Shown: positions 1 to 8,142, counted from the first letter of the stretch. The stretch: 60,000 bases of DNA from Tubulanus polymorphus (GCF_964204645.1 NC_134034.1:5763414-5823413), one strand, 5' to 3'. The notes: generated by a model not told the origin, from the sequence alone. Numbers and translations: made by a program.

Positions 1-289
1 TCACTCTGCAGCAAAAATTGTTTACAAGAAAATATAGTTACAGTCAGTGGTTTTTATGAACGCTTATGTACAGATAATAAATCCTGCACATAGAACTATG
101 AATATGTAGATAATTAAAAATGAATTACTAACACATTTTATTTGAAGATTATTTTGTATATATTCCCTATAACACATTTGATAATATACTATGTATTATA
201 CTTATATAATACCCTATAATATACCCTATAATATGAGCTACAACTTCGTAATTGATTACAGTTACTAAATATGTATAGATACGGTAGAC
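1..289. other. AT-rich sequence, no gene seen
   Basis: I see no coding frame, RNA gene or clear element. It contains short direct repeats of a 'taataccctata' type near 205-235. It lies beyond the last host-gene exon found, so on the minus strand it may still be intron or 3' gene sequence. Confidence 0.4.
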
Positions 290-411
290 AAATTGTATAT
301 TATTCAATATTTAACTTCACCTGGTGCAAGAACAAAGAATCAGGTGATCCCAATCTCACGTGAGGAGATGTATCCAAAGCCATTGCTAAATTAAGATATC
401 AAGACTATAAG
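290..411 (+). repeat. Interspersed repeat R1, copy a, left part
   Basis: This segment aligns by eye with 37,635-37,755, sharing 'caggtgatcccaat', 'cacgtgag', 'gctaa' and 'atatc-agact-taag'. The match stops at the TTAA at 412 and resumes at 7,547. The copy was therefore split by the piggyBac-like insertion. Confidence 0.75.
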
Positions 412-510
412 TTAACCCTTTCACTGCCAGTATTTTGTAATTAATTCACCCTCTCCTGCCACTTAAAATTACAATTTTTGGAACTAAAATTTGTATTTCC
501 GAGTAGTACT

Positions 511-632
511 TACCCTTTCCTATGGTTTTTGCCAATATTTTCTAAATTTGGATTTATCGCCAATGGTTTTTCTATACGACCCGGCCCTGCGGTATTGCAT
601 TTAGCCACCGGCGAAATCCGCCATCTTTTTTC
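511..632. repeat. DIRS inverted terminal repeat (3' side of the element)
   Basis: The reverse complement of this segment matches 6,473-6,594 over 122 bp with one mismatch (around position 582). The outer extensions 469-510 and 6,595-6,615 differ from each other, and both are copied into the internal complementary region. Confidence 0.95.
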
Positions 633-687
633 GTCATAGCAGACCAAAAAAAAAAACAGCTATGCGGGGCAGGTGGGCGGGATTCCC

Positions 688-785
688 ACCATAGGAAAGG
701 GTAAGTACTACTCGGAAATACAAATTTTAGTTCCAAAAATTGTAATATTTCCATCGAGTACTGTACCCTTTCCTATGGTTTTTGC
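688..785. repeat. DIRS internal complementary region (circle-junction copy)
   Basis: Positions 688-745 are the exact reverse complement of 469-526, the outer left end. Positions 743-785 are the exact reverse complement of 6,573-6,615, the outer right end. The two parts overlap by the trinucleotide TAA at 743-745, which equals the terminal trinucleotide of both ends. In the DIRS model this region templates completion of the termini and circle closure. Confidence 0.95.
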
Positions 786-1043
786 TAGACTAGCCTAGCA
801 CAAGGATGGTGGGAAAGGTAGATAGAAAAACCACCGCTCAAACGCAAGGTAAGAGGGAAAAAGAGAGCACTTACCCAAGCACGGAATGGAGCACTGTAGC
901 ACAGGGAAGACCGGTTGGCCACAGTGAGTCCGTCCAGCTCAGGAGCCCCCCCAGAATTTTGCGAAATTAATACTTGCAGATATGAGCCCAAACTATGTAC
1001 AAGGATACACCCCCTGTGATCCTGATAATGCTACATAAATATT
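786..1043 (-). other. DIRS 3' untranslated segment
   Basis: This stretch lies between the stop of the recombinase frame (1,044) and the internal complementary region. I see no coding frame of interest and no certain polyadenylation signal in it. Confidence 0.6.
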
Positions 1044-3047
1044 CTACACTAAAGGGTCCGATCGGAAAGAACGGACACCTTGAGCCATGACAACAGGACC
1101 AAGTGAAGCTAATGAGCCTAACTGGCCTGAAACATCCCGTAAATAAAATGACGTGAATGTCGACGGTGAATTCCAAAAGGCGGCCCGACAGACTTCCTCC
1201 AACGGAGCACCCGAAAAGGCTGCGCAGGAAGTAGCCATAGACCTCACTTGATGAGAAACGACTCCCTCCGAGGAAAGATTCTCCTTCAATAAAATGTCCT
1301 TGATCATTGAAGAGACCCATCGGGCTACTGTGTCCCGCGAAATATCACCCTTTAGGTGATCCAGCAGCGGAATAAATAACCGCTCCCGTGAACCCCTCCG
1401 TGAAGCAGAGCGATCTAAATAGAAACACAACGCCCGCACAGGACATAAAGTCCTGTCCGGGATGCCCGGTTCCACTCGATGTTTTAGGGCTTCAATTCGC
1501 CATTGACGCCCAACCGAGCCTGGTCGTTGGTTCTTTGCCAAAAATTCCAAAGCAGGCCGCAGCGAAACAAATTCATTCGCTGGCCCAAAGACAATGTGAC
1601 CTTGTCGGACTGAAAGCGCATGAATCTCAGAGCGACGGGCCGAGCAAGCCAAGAACAGCAAAAATACAGTCTTTTTTGACAAATTTGCAAAAGACGCTGC
1701 CGAAAGAGGTTCAAATGGAGCCTCCATTAACTTCTTCAAAATTACAGACAGATCCCATGGTGGAACTGTCCTTGTTACCCGAGGCCGGGAAATAGAAAAC
1801 CCAGCAACCAGCTGGGATATCCGATGATCCCCTGCTACATTTGGCCATCCAGAAGCACGCAATGTATGAGAAATCGCGGAGCGGTAACCTTTAATAGTTA
1901 TGACCTGTAAACCTTTTGCTACAAATAGGTGCAGTAAAAAATCTGCCAATTGAGCTACAGAGGGTGAGCATGGATCAATTTCCCCTGCAGCACACCAATC
2001 CGCAAAATGACTCCATTTGGCATCGTAAATGGTACTTGTTGATGGCCGCTTAGATCCTGCGATAAAGGAGGCAGCCTGTTCTGAAAAGCCTGAAGCTGAC
2101 AAGGATCGCTGGACAATGGCCAGGCGAGCAGATTTAACCACTGGCTGTTTGGATGATGCCGAAAGATCCCCTGAGACAGAAGCGATGGGAAATTCGGAAG
2201 AATCCTGGGGTTGTCGCACAGTAGGTTGAGAAGTGGTAGGAACCATTTCTGAGCCGGCCAACATGGTGCTACCAGAACTATGTTGCAATTGACTGATCTC
2301 TCTATTTGATCCAGTAGGCGCGGCAGGACTGGTGTGGGCGGGAACGCATACGCATGCATCCCCGACCAGTCCAGAGAGAAGGCATCGACCCCCCACGCTT
2401 CCGCGTCTGGAAACGGGGACACAAACAGAGGACACCTCCGATTGAACCGGGTGGCAAACAGATCCAGCAGCGGATTGCCAAAAATGCCCCGAACCCGATC
2501 GGCTACTTCTTGGTGGAGAACCCATTCTGTCGCAATAGCCTGACCTCGACGAGACAGAGCATCGGCCATCACGTTCCTTTTCCCTGCTAAATGTGCCACA
2601 GTCAGGGACACGCCCTTTGTCTGGCACCAAAGAAGAATTTTGGCCGACAGACCTGTGAGGGTTTCTGAGTGAGTGCCCCCTTGGTTCTGAAGGTAAGCCC
2701 TCACTGTTGAATTGTCTGTGGCTAACCAAACGTGGTGGCCCTCCACTCTCCTGTGAAAGAACTTCAGGGCCTTCCACACGGCCAGCATTTCTAGGAAATT
2801 TATGTGGTTGATGGCCTCGTAGCGAGACCATTTCCCGGCTTTGACTCGGTTCTCCAGATGTGCCCCCCAACCTTGGTGACTGGCATCCGTGAATACACGA
2901 ACTGGAGCCTCTAACGGGGCTAGTGACACCCCGAGCCGAAGATTCGTAGTGGCCGCCCACCACTGAAGATCCGGACTTAGATCGGTTGGAGGTACGGGAA
3001 TCAAGGCCTCCCAGTTGCCCTTCGACTGAGACCAGAAGACCTTCCAA
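1044..3047 (-). CDS. DIRS tyrosine recombinase frame
   Basis: This is an open frame of 667 codons. Residues about 325-640 form a tyrosine recombinase, the enzyme that inserts the circular DIRS cDNA by strand exchange. Catalytic residues visible are R471 (in SARRSEIHAL), H599 and R602 (HQVR), W625 in the place of the second His/Trp, and the nucleophile Y635 (TSFYLRD, codon near 1,145). An N-terminal helical core-binding region starts near TIYDAKWSHFADWC. The frame has no ATG at its left limit (it opens with TTG at 3,047). The first in-frame ATG is near 2,831 and another lies near residue 262. The first 300 residues are Ser/Arg/Gly-rich and overlap the RNase H frame, so they may not be translated. 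The real product probably starts later or is made by frameshifting or reinitiation. Confidence 0.9.
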   Translation of the reverse strand: MEGLLVSVEGQLGGLDSRTSNRSKSGSSVVGGHYESSARGVTSPVRGSSSCIHGCQSPRLGGTSGEPSQSREMVSLRGHQPHKFPRNAGRVEGPEVLSQESGGPPRLVSHRQFNSEGLPSEPRGHSLRNPHRSVGQNSSLVPDKGRVPDCGTFSREKERDGRCSVSSRSGYCDRMGSPPRSSRSGSGHFWQSAAGSVCHPVQSEVSSVCVPVSRRGSVGGRCLLSGLVGDACVCVPAHTSPAAPTGSNREISQLQHSSGSTMLAGSEMVPTTSQPTVRQPQDSSEFPIASVSGDLSASSKQPVVKSARLAIVQRSLSASGFSEQAASFIAGSKRPSTSTIYDAKWSHFADWCAAGEIDPCSPSVAQLADFLLHLFVAKGLQVITIKGYRSAISHTLRASGWPNVAGDHRISQLVAGFSISRPRVTRTVPPWDLSVILKKLMEAPFEPLSAASFANLSKKTVFLLFLACSARRSEIHALSVRQGHIVFGPANEFVSLRPALEFLAKNQRPGSVGRQWRIEALKHRVEPGIPDRTLCPVRALCFYLDRSASRRGSRERLFIPLLDHLKGDISRDTVARWVSSMIKDILLKENLSSEGVVSHQVRSMATSCAAFSGAPLEEVCRAAFWNSPSTFTSFYLRDVSGQLGSLASLGPVVMAQGVRSFRSDPLV

Positions 3048-4126
3048 TATTGTTGCAAGCGCCTGCTTCTGAGGCGGCCTAAGGGCACCACCAGACCCAT
3101 GGAGCTGATGGAGCCTAGAAGCCGTGACCAGTAACGAGCTGTTCTCGGGGTTGTGGACACTCCCGCTACAGCTTCATGAAGTTTGGCCACTCGAACCATA
3201 GACGGAAAGACTTTGCCGATTCGGAGATCGAAGTCCATGCCGAGATAAGTGAACTGTTGGGCCGGCGTCAACTGAGATTTTTCCCTGTTTACGCGGAACC
3301 CTAGCTGATGGACTAAGTCCAAGACTGAGGTCATTGCCTCCCGACATTCCTGAGCCGAATTCGCGACTATTAACCAGTCGTCGAGGTAAACGAACAGTCG
3401 AACACCCCTTGACTGAAGTACCTTCTGAACTGACTTGACCAACTTGGTGAAAACCCACGGGGCCGTACTGAGGCCAAATGGAAGAGACCTGAATTGGAAC
3501 TGGCGGCCTTTCCACTTTATCCTGAGAAATCGCAGAGATTTTGGGTGAATTGGAACCTGAAAGTAAGCATCCTTCAGGTCCAATGAAGCCGCCCATTGAC
3601 CCGGACGGAGCCCTTGAATCACGTCCTTGGGCTTGGTCATCCGGAACCTTGGAATGTCTAGGTGCCGATTGAGGGATGACAGATCTATCACTGTCCGTTG
3701 ACCCCCTGTGGCCTTTGGTACCATGAATATTCGAGAAAACCAGCCGGGAGAAGTTTCGTTGCAAACTGGTTCTATCGCTCCCTTCTCTGCCAGTTCCTTG
3801 AGAGCCGGAGAGATTAAGGCCTCCTGACCTGGTTTTGGCCGCATGTCAGGAGGTGACCTCATCAGGCGCGGTCGCCTTAGGAAACGGAGATGGTAGCCCC
3901 GAGAGACGACCCGGGAGGGCCAACCGTCTCCAAAGAGGTCGGACCAGTGGGTTGCTGCCTGCTGCAGACAACCTCCCACTGGTCCCAAGAATTCATTTCG
4001 AGTTTTTCCGAAAGGAAGAGCCCCTTTTTGGAGCCTTCCCCTTGCCTCGATACGAACCGGAACTGTTACGACCGGACGAGGCTTGACACGATTGTTGAAG
4101 TTGCGCGCTAGTTCTCCAACCGGCAT
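1955..4126 (-). CDS. DIRS reverse transcriptase / RNase H
   Basis: The frame has 723 residues and starts at a true ATG at 4,126. The RT palm is clear: VPKATGGQRTVIDLSSLN at about 136-153, LDLKDAYFQVPIH with catalytic D183 at 182-194, RSLPFGLSTAPWVF at 213-226, and YLDD with D249/D250 at 247-250. RNase H follows with D413 (VFTDAS), E446 (NFLEM), D471 (ATDNST) and D522 (MADALSR). Residues about 552-600 (LLDLFATRFN, then VDAFSLDW, then AYAFPP) resemble the Dam-like methyltransferase region described in DIRS elements, though the usual NPPY-type motif is not preserved; that reading is inference. The frame overlaps gag by 134 bp upstream and the recombinase frame by 1,093 bp downstream. Confidence 0.95.
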   Translation of the reverse strand: MPVGELARNFNNRVKPRPVVTVPVRIEARGRLQKGALPFGKTRNEFLGPVGGCLQQAATHWSDLFGDGWPSRVVSRGYHLRFLRRPRLMRSPPDMRPKPGQEALISPALKELAEKGAIEPVCNETSPGWFSRIFMVPKATGGQRTVIDLSSLNRHLDIPRFRMTKPKDVIQGLRPGQWAASLDLKDAYFQVPIHPKSLRFLRIKWKGRQFQFRSLPFGLSTAPWVFTKLVKSVQKVLQSRGVRLFVYLDDWLIVANSAQECREAMTSVLDLVHQLGFRVNREKSQLTPAQQFTYLGMDFDLRIGKVFPSMVRVAKLHEAVAGVSTTPRTARYWSRLLGSISSMGLVVPLGRLRSRRLQQYWKVFWSQSKGNWEALIPVPPTDLSPDLQWWAATTNLRLGVSLAPLEAPVRVFTDASHQGWGAHLENRVKAGKWSRYEAINHINFLEMLAVWKALKFFHRRVEGHHVWLATDNSTVRAYLQNQGGTHSETLTGLSAKILLWCQTKGVSLTVAHLAGKRNVMADALSRRGQAIATEWVLHQEVADRVRGIFGNPLLDLFATRFNRRCPLFVSPFPDAEAWGVDAFSLDWSGMHAYAFPPTPVLPRLLDQIERSVNCNIVLVAPCWPAQKWFLPLLNLLCDNPRILPNFPSLLSQGIFRHHPNSQWLNLLAWPLSSDPCQLQAFQNRLPPLSQDLSGHQQVPFTMPNGVILRIGVLQGKLIHAHPL

Positions 4127-6269
4127 CCGAAGCCGCCTGAGAAAGCGCTGAAGTTTGAGATGGTCCTGTTTGCGTCCGTGCCGAACCTTGCGCCGCCGGC
4201 GTCGGACCAGAAAGCTTTTTCCACGGAGTTCGGGGGTTGGACTTGGCCTGAACCTCCCGAATCTTCCTCAGCTCTGCGGAAACCGGAGCGCACCAACCGG
4301 AGAAGAGACGTGAAGACGTCCCCAATGGGGCTCTCAGCAAAGCATTGGACACCATATCCGGTAGACGAGTCTTGGCACTGGAGTCCATCACTGACTGACG
4401 GGAGGCTAACACCAGATTAGCCTGACCCCAAACCGACAACGGAATTACATGCGAAACAGACCGAGCCAAAGATTGGATAATCCGGTCCATTCCCTCCAGT
4501 TTTAGGGCAACTGACTCTGGGTCGGAGCCCGCATGAACGGCGGCGTGAGTCTCGCGAAGCTCACCCGTCAACACCTTAAGTGCCATATCTTGAAACGAAC
4601 CAACCCTGGTAAGATTGTCCAGGATTGACGTCATGGCCACCAAACCGGACTTAGGCAAACGAATACCCGACTGTGCTGTAACAGTATCCGGGCTGATCAA
4701 AGTATAATCAGCATCCAGGCAGTTATGACTGTGATCCACAGCACCTGGAGTTGCGTAATACGCCGAGCGAAATGCGCCTATAGGTGGATCGGTTGAACTA
4801 AAATATTTCCCAGATTTCATACCCCGTTCTGGAGGGGGAAATGAAAAAGTTCCAGGCCGACATTCACCCCATAATTGCGTATCCAATCGAGCCCATTCCC
4901 TTGAAACCGCTGACGATTCCCGTAAAACGTTAAGATCGGAGTCCGGAGGGCGATAAGCTTCCATTGACTCACCGACCAGAGGAGCTGCTGTGGGCTTAGC
5001 GCGAGTTGCCCCGTGCTTGACAAAGAACTCACTTATCATCGCTCTAAATGGCATGTCCCCCGCTGGTTCGGATAAAACTGAACGGGACGGAGATACATTG
5101 CGAGCCAGGGAAGCCCCCATCGTCTGGGGCAACCCACAATTGCTTGCGACAGGAACGACCCCAAAAGGAATTGCCGCCTCTGGGACCGGATCCTCATTGA
5201 AATCAGACCCTACCGCAGCATCCAGGAATTCAGAGTCAGAATTCCGAAAAACTGAGTGGGCTGGCGAACTTCTAACCGGACAATCAGGAATAGGCTTACC
5301 TGTTGTAGAAGTTGCAGCGACTTGTTGCGACGAAGATAACAAGTTTAAAATTTTCTCCTCAAATACATGGAAATCCTTCTGAGTCGGGTATTTTCCAGTA
5401 TCCCGACGATCATGCCGACTTCGGTGACGGTCCCTCGAACGGGATCGCGACCTACTAGAAGAATCGCTTTCATCGCTAACCGACGTCGACGAACGATGAG
5501 AAGACCGACGGCGAAACTTCAGACAATAACGATCGTAGTCCCTCTCGCGATCAAACCTTGATCTGCGAGAAGGAGATCTAGCTCGTTTATTACGCTCACG
5601 GCGTCTAAATCTAGTGGGAGAGCGAGCTCTATCCCCGGAGCGACGATCAGAATCAGACGATGAACGTACCGGATGTTTTGAACCGGACGACGTCTGGACC
5701 GGACCGGTGGCCGAACCGGACCGATGCCCGACCCGGACCGGTACCGACCGAACCGGTGCGGGCCGTTCGCGACTACCGCGGCGCGCGCTCGGTTCCGAAC
5801 ATGTAGTCTGAACCGGCCGAACCGGCCGAACCGGTGAACGACCAGAGACCGGTGAATGACCGGAGACCGGTGCCGGTGAACGACCAGAGACCGGTGAATG
5901 ACCGGAGACCGGTGCCGGTGAACCAGCGTTCCTCCCCGGTGAACGGAGTTGGGAAGCCGATCGTACCTGAACGCCCGGCGACCGCTCCGCTTTACGATAA
6001 GAAACAGGATTAGAAACGTCGGTTGGCACATCGGCCGAAACCGACGAATCCCTGCTAACTCGACGACGATCTCTTAGTTTAAGAGCCTTATCGGCCCGAA
6101 GCCAAAGGTCCTCGGACCACACGACGCAAATATTGCAAGGATTGCTCCTTGCACATATTTGACCGGATTTGCGCCTGCACGACGCACATGAATCGTGGTT
6201 GTCCCAGGCGCCAAACAAATGCCCGCATCCCTCCCCGCCACGATGCTGACCCTTAGGAGGGGGTGGCAT
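3993..6269 (-). CDS. DIRS gag-like structural protein
   Basis: The frame is open from 6,290, but the first ATG is at 6,269, giving 758 residues. Near the N-terminus is a Cys/His cluster that could bind zinc (H25-x2-C28-x2-C31-x7-C39-x5-C45-x2-C48, ending PCNICVVWS). A long Pro/Ser/Arg/Val-rich segment follows, containing an internal duplication (PAPVSGHSPVSGRS repeated). An Arg/Ser-rich stretch (SRSRSRSRDRHRSRHDRR) recalls RS domains of RNA-binding proteins. The C-terminus is basic (GKGKAPKRGSSFRKNSK). A Cys-rich N-terminus and a basic tail fit a gag that packages element RNA, but the assignment rests mainly on position upstream of RT. The 3' end overlaps the RT frame by 134 bp; RT lies in another frame. 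Confidence 0.8.
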   Translation of the reverse strand: MPPPPKGQHRGGEGCGHLFGAWDNHDSCASCRRKSGQICARSNPCNICVVWSEDLWLRADKALKLRDRRRVSRDSSVSADVPTDVSNPVSYRKAERSPGVQVRSASQLRSPGRNAGSPAPVSGHSPVSGRSPAPVSGHSPVSGRSPVRPVRPVQTTCSEPSARRGSRERPAPVRSVPVRVGHRSGSATGPVQTSSGSKHPVRSSSDSDRRSGDRARSPTRFRRRERNKRARSPSRRSRFDRERDYDRYCLKFRRRSSHRSSTSVSDESDSSSRSRSRSRDRHRSRHDRRDTGKYPTQKDFHVFEEKILNLLSSSQQVAATSTTGKPIPDCPVRSSPAHSVFRNSDSEFLDAAVGSDFNEDPVPEAAIPFGVVPVASNCGLPQTMGASLARNVSPSRSVLSEPAGDMPFRAMISEFFVKHGATRAKPTAAPLVGESMEAYRPPDSDLNVLRESSAVSREWARLDTQLWGECRPGTFSFPPPERGMKSGKYFSSTDPPIGAFRSAYYATPGAVDHSHNCLDADYTLISPDTVTAQSGIRLPKSGLVAMTSILDNLTRVGSFQDMALKVLTGELRETHAAVHAGSDPESVALKLEGMDRIIQSLARSVSHVIPLSVWGQANLVLASRQSVMDSSAKTRLPDMVSNALLRAPLGTSSRLFSGWCAPVSAELRKIREVQAKSNPRTPWKKLSGPTPAAQGSARTQTGPSQTSALSQAASDAGWRTSAQLQQSCQASSGRNSSGSYRGKGKAPKRGSSFRKNSK
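5839..5922. repeat. Two perfect 42-bp tandem copies inside gag
   Basis: Positions 5,839-5,880 and 5,881-5,922 are identical. The unit is a multiple of three, so gag gains 14 residues without a frameshift. It is preceded by a 10-bp 'ccgaaccggc' repeat near 5,812-5,835. Confidence 0.95.
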
Positions 6270-6472
6270 AATTATCCTGTTACAAATCAAAACAATTCAA
6301 TTCAATTCAATCAAATTATATTTGTAAATAAAATTCTTACGGAAAAAAAGAAATCAGGGATAACCCCCAAACCGAACGGACTCACCGTTACCAGAGTGAA
6401 AACTCCCTAATATCCTAATTCCCAGATTTTTACGGCGAAAAAATCCAACGCGTTCTACTGCGAGAACGCCAA
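6270..6472 (-). other. DIRS 5' leader
   Basis: This lies between the 5' terminal repeat and the gag ATG. It holds a short (aattc)n run at about 6,295-6,312 and an A/T-rich stretch. A promoter is expected here or in the terminal repeat, but I cannot point to one. Confidence 0.5.
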
Positions 6473-6594
6473 GAAAAAAGATGGCGGATTTCGCCGGTGG
6501 CTAAATGCAATACCGCAGGGCCAGGTCGTATAGAAAAACCATTGGCGATAAATCCAAATTTAGAAAATATTGGCAAAAACCATAGGAAAGGGTA
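6473..6594. repeat. DIRS inverted terminal repeat (5' side of the element)
   Basis: Inverted partner of 511-632, 122 bp with one mismatch. The element continues outward to the TTA at 6,613-6,615. Confidence 0.95.
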
Positions 6595-6615
6595 CAGTAC
6601 TCGATGGAAATATTA

Positions 6616-7019
6616 GTGGTTTCGTAGGTATACAATACAATATATTCAATTAGCTCCATGGCTTATACTACTGAATTTAACAGATGCAAACTATATATGG
6701 TTAGAACGTAAATATACTAATTATTATTCTTATTCCACCAAAAAAGTGATGCAGTATAAACTAGGTCAACCAATTACGTCATCGAGATGGCCGCCGAACT
6801 CCGTTCCAATTGAAAAATGAAATTTCGAACTCATATATCATGCAACAGTAAGCAAATATATGATTATTTTCGATCTAATACACTTTCATGTAATGATTGC
6901 TACACAATAAAGTTTATTTCACATTGATAACCATAATAATTCAGTTTTTATTGATTTTTTTTTGTGCCAGAATATGGTCACTTCACTGATACTAAAATTC
7001 TCGGATTTCTAACACACGT
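6616..7019 (-). other. piggyBac-like element interior, non-coding
   Basis: This is the part of the piggyBac-like element between the DIRS end and its short frame. It is AT-rich with no coding frame. If the DIRS is removed, it joins directly to the left terminal 57 bp. Confidence 0.6.
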
Positions 7020-7370
7020 TCAATTTTTGGTCAGATTCTTTTCAGCATGCCATTTTTTGAAACAAGGATAAGGACACAAGGGAATGTTACCACAAAAATA
7101 ATGACCAGCTGGCTGATTTCCATCACTGTTATAATCATGTTCATCCAAATTATTTTCAACATTGCCATGGTAACTGTCAAAATCATTACCCTCAAAATCC
7201 GAACTACTATCCTCAACACCAAACGATGAATTCTCATCTGACGCTTCATCACTTAAATGGCCAGATGTGTTATAATTCTGATTAAAGATATCAACGAATT
7301 GGTCCAACCTTAGTCGCTTTGATGTTCTAGCATTGTCCATAAGACAATAATCACACTTGTTATTACACAT
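7020..7370 (-). CDS. Short piggyBac-derived frame: acidic segment plus Cys-rich tail
   Basis: The frame has 116 residues from the ATG at 7,370 to a stop at 7,020. It opens with a CNNKCDYC cluster and a basic patch (RTSKRLRLDQF). A long acidic/Ser segment typical of piggyBac N-termini follows. It ends in HYFCGNIPLCPYPCFKKWHA plus a short tail. That ending resembles the C-terminal Cys-rich zinc domain of piggyBac transposases (pattern YxC, then PLCxxPCFxxxH). The catalytic DDD core is absent. It could be an internally deleted transposase joining both termini, or a short accessory protein. Codon structure is intact, so decay is not obvious. Family placement is inference supported by the TTAA ends around it. 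Confidence 0.5.
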   Translation of the reverse strand: MCNNKCDYCLMDNARTSKRLRLDQFVDIFNQNYNTSGHLSDEASDENSSFGVEDSSSDFEGNDFDSYHGNVENNLDEHDYNSDGNQPAGHYFCGNIPLCPYPCFKKWHAEKNLTKN

Positions 7371-7546
7371 CAAGTCATTTTCTAAGCGTAAATTTTACGT
7401 AAAAGCGTACAATTTTTCCATAAAAACTCCTTGAAGTTAATTTTGTGTCTGTATTACCGATATAGTTCTACCAATATCCGCCAGACACTTCCTAGTGATA
7501 TTTATTCAACTCCCGACTATTTCGGGAGCAGCAGTTATAGGGTTAA

Positions 7547-7915
7547 AACCTGTTGATATTTCCTTGAAAAACCTTTTTCCACCTACGAATGAGTACTGAT
7601 GACACCAATATGGCTGCCAATTGCGTGAAAATTGGCTGATCGAAAATACTTGATGATGTATTAAAGACGTCTTTTCAAAGAATGCCCATCACAAATTTCA
7701 ATGGAAAATGGCAAACCATTAGGAAGCAACAGGTCTCAGAATTCAGGGAAAAATTGACATTTTTGGGCACAAAAAAGGTCACAGGACGGCCATCCAGTAT
7801 CCATATACAGCCATCCGGAATCCATATACCAGTCCAATCGACCCAATTCTTCTCATGATGATGGGCCCTTTGGGAATTCAAATACATGTATATGCAAAAG
7901 ATCAAGATGATTAAA
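7547..7915 (+). repeat. Interspersed repeat R1, copy a, right part
   Basis: Begins 'aacctgttgatattt', matching 37,760 on in the unsplit copy. It continues with the 'cgacccaattcttctcat'/'gatgggcccttt' block also seen near 30,820 and 54,300. Confidence 0.75.
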
Positions 7916-8058
7916 AAAAAATAAAATATAAGCAGGTGGTGACGCCTGATTGTTTATCGACCTGACAAGTTTACTTAGTCAGCACTTTTGAAAATGTATG
8001 CCATATGGCAGCCGTCACTACCAATGAGTTTAAATAAATATCTGTTAAATACCCATAC

Positions 8059-8142
8059 CTTTTATCATTCGAAACAAGTTCATCATTTTCCAAAACACTC
8101 TGAGGTGGAATCAATAATGTTTCATCATTGTGCGAACTAATT
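8059..8142 (-). CDS. EPB41L5: EPB41L5 exon 16 (last seen)
   Basis: 84 bp coding about residues 647-674 ([20 protein letters not shown] and on). The acceptor is ttttttag|A and the donor AAAAG|gtatgg. It ends in phase 2, so at least one more exon is needed. I found no in-frame continuation in 1-8,058. The frame at 7,020-7,370 has the wrong phase at its only plausible acceptor. Confidence 0.75.

Larger units (their letters stand above)
469..6615 (-). mobile_element. Full-length DIRS-type tyrosine-recombinase retrotransposon
   Basis: The element runs on the minus strand with three long open frames in the order gag-like, RT/RNase H, tyrosine recombinase. Inverted terminal repeats lie at 511-632 and 6,473-6,594. 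An internal complementary region at 688-785 is the reverse complement of both outer ends fused together, a hallmark of the DIRS order. Both termini carry TTA on the plus strand, and I see no longer target duplication, as expected for recombinase-mediated insertion. No integrase and no aspartic protease motif was seen. All three frames are open and the terminal repeats differ at one position, so the copy looks young and possibly competent. It sits inside a piggyBac-like element, 57 bp from that element's left end. Confidence 0.95.
412..7546 (-). mobile_element. piggyBac-like DNA transposon, non-autonomous, split by a DIRS insertion
   Basis: The element is bounded by TTAA at 412-415 and TTAA at 7,543-7,546. 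Inward from the TTAA, the two ends read TTAACCCTTTCACTGC (plus strand) and TTAACCCTATAACTGC (minus strand), which match at 14 of 16 bases. TTAA target duplication and a CCCT-starting terminal repeat are typical of the piggyBac superfamily. The flanks (290-411 and 7,547 on) join to match an uninterrupted R1 copy at 37,756-37,759. Without the DIRS at 469-6,615 the element is only about 1 kb. That is too short for a full transposase, so it needs one supplied in trans. Its only visible frame is at 7,020-7,370 on the minus strand. Confidence 0.85.

Noticed and set aside
1388-1795. Plus-strand frame of 135 codons
   Set aside because: It lies opposite the recombinase catalytic domain, whose minus-strand motifs are clear; it is a shadow of that frame.
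3174-3764. Minus-strand frame of 196 codons
   Set aside because: It overlaps the RT palm in another frame; composition is Ser/Gly/Arg-rich with no motif.
5519-6031. Minus-strand frame of 170 codons rich in H/R/V repeats
   Set aside because: An alternative reading of the gag tandem-repeat region, with no independent support.
7020-7370. Possible 3' terminal exon of the EPB41L5 gene
   Set aside because: The only nearby acceptor gives the wrong phase for exon 16, the peptide does not look like this family, and it lies inside TTAA-bounded piggyBac ends.
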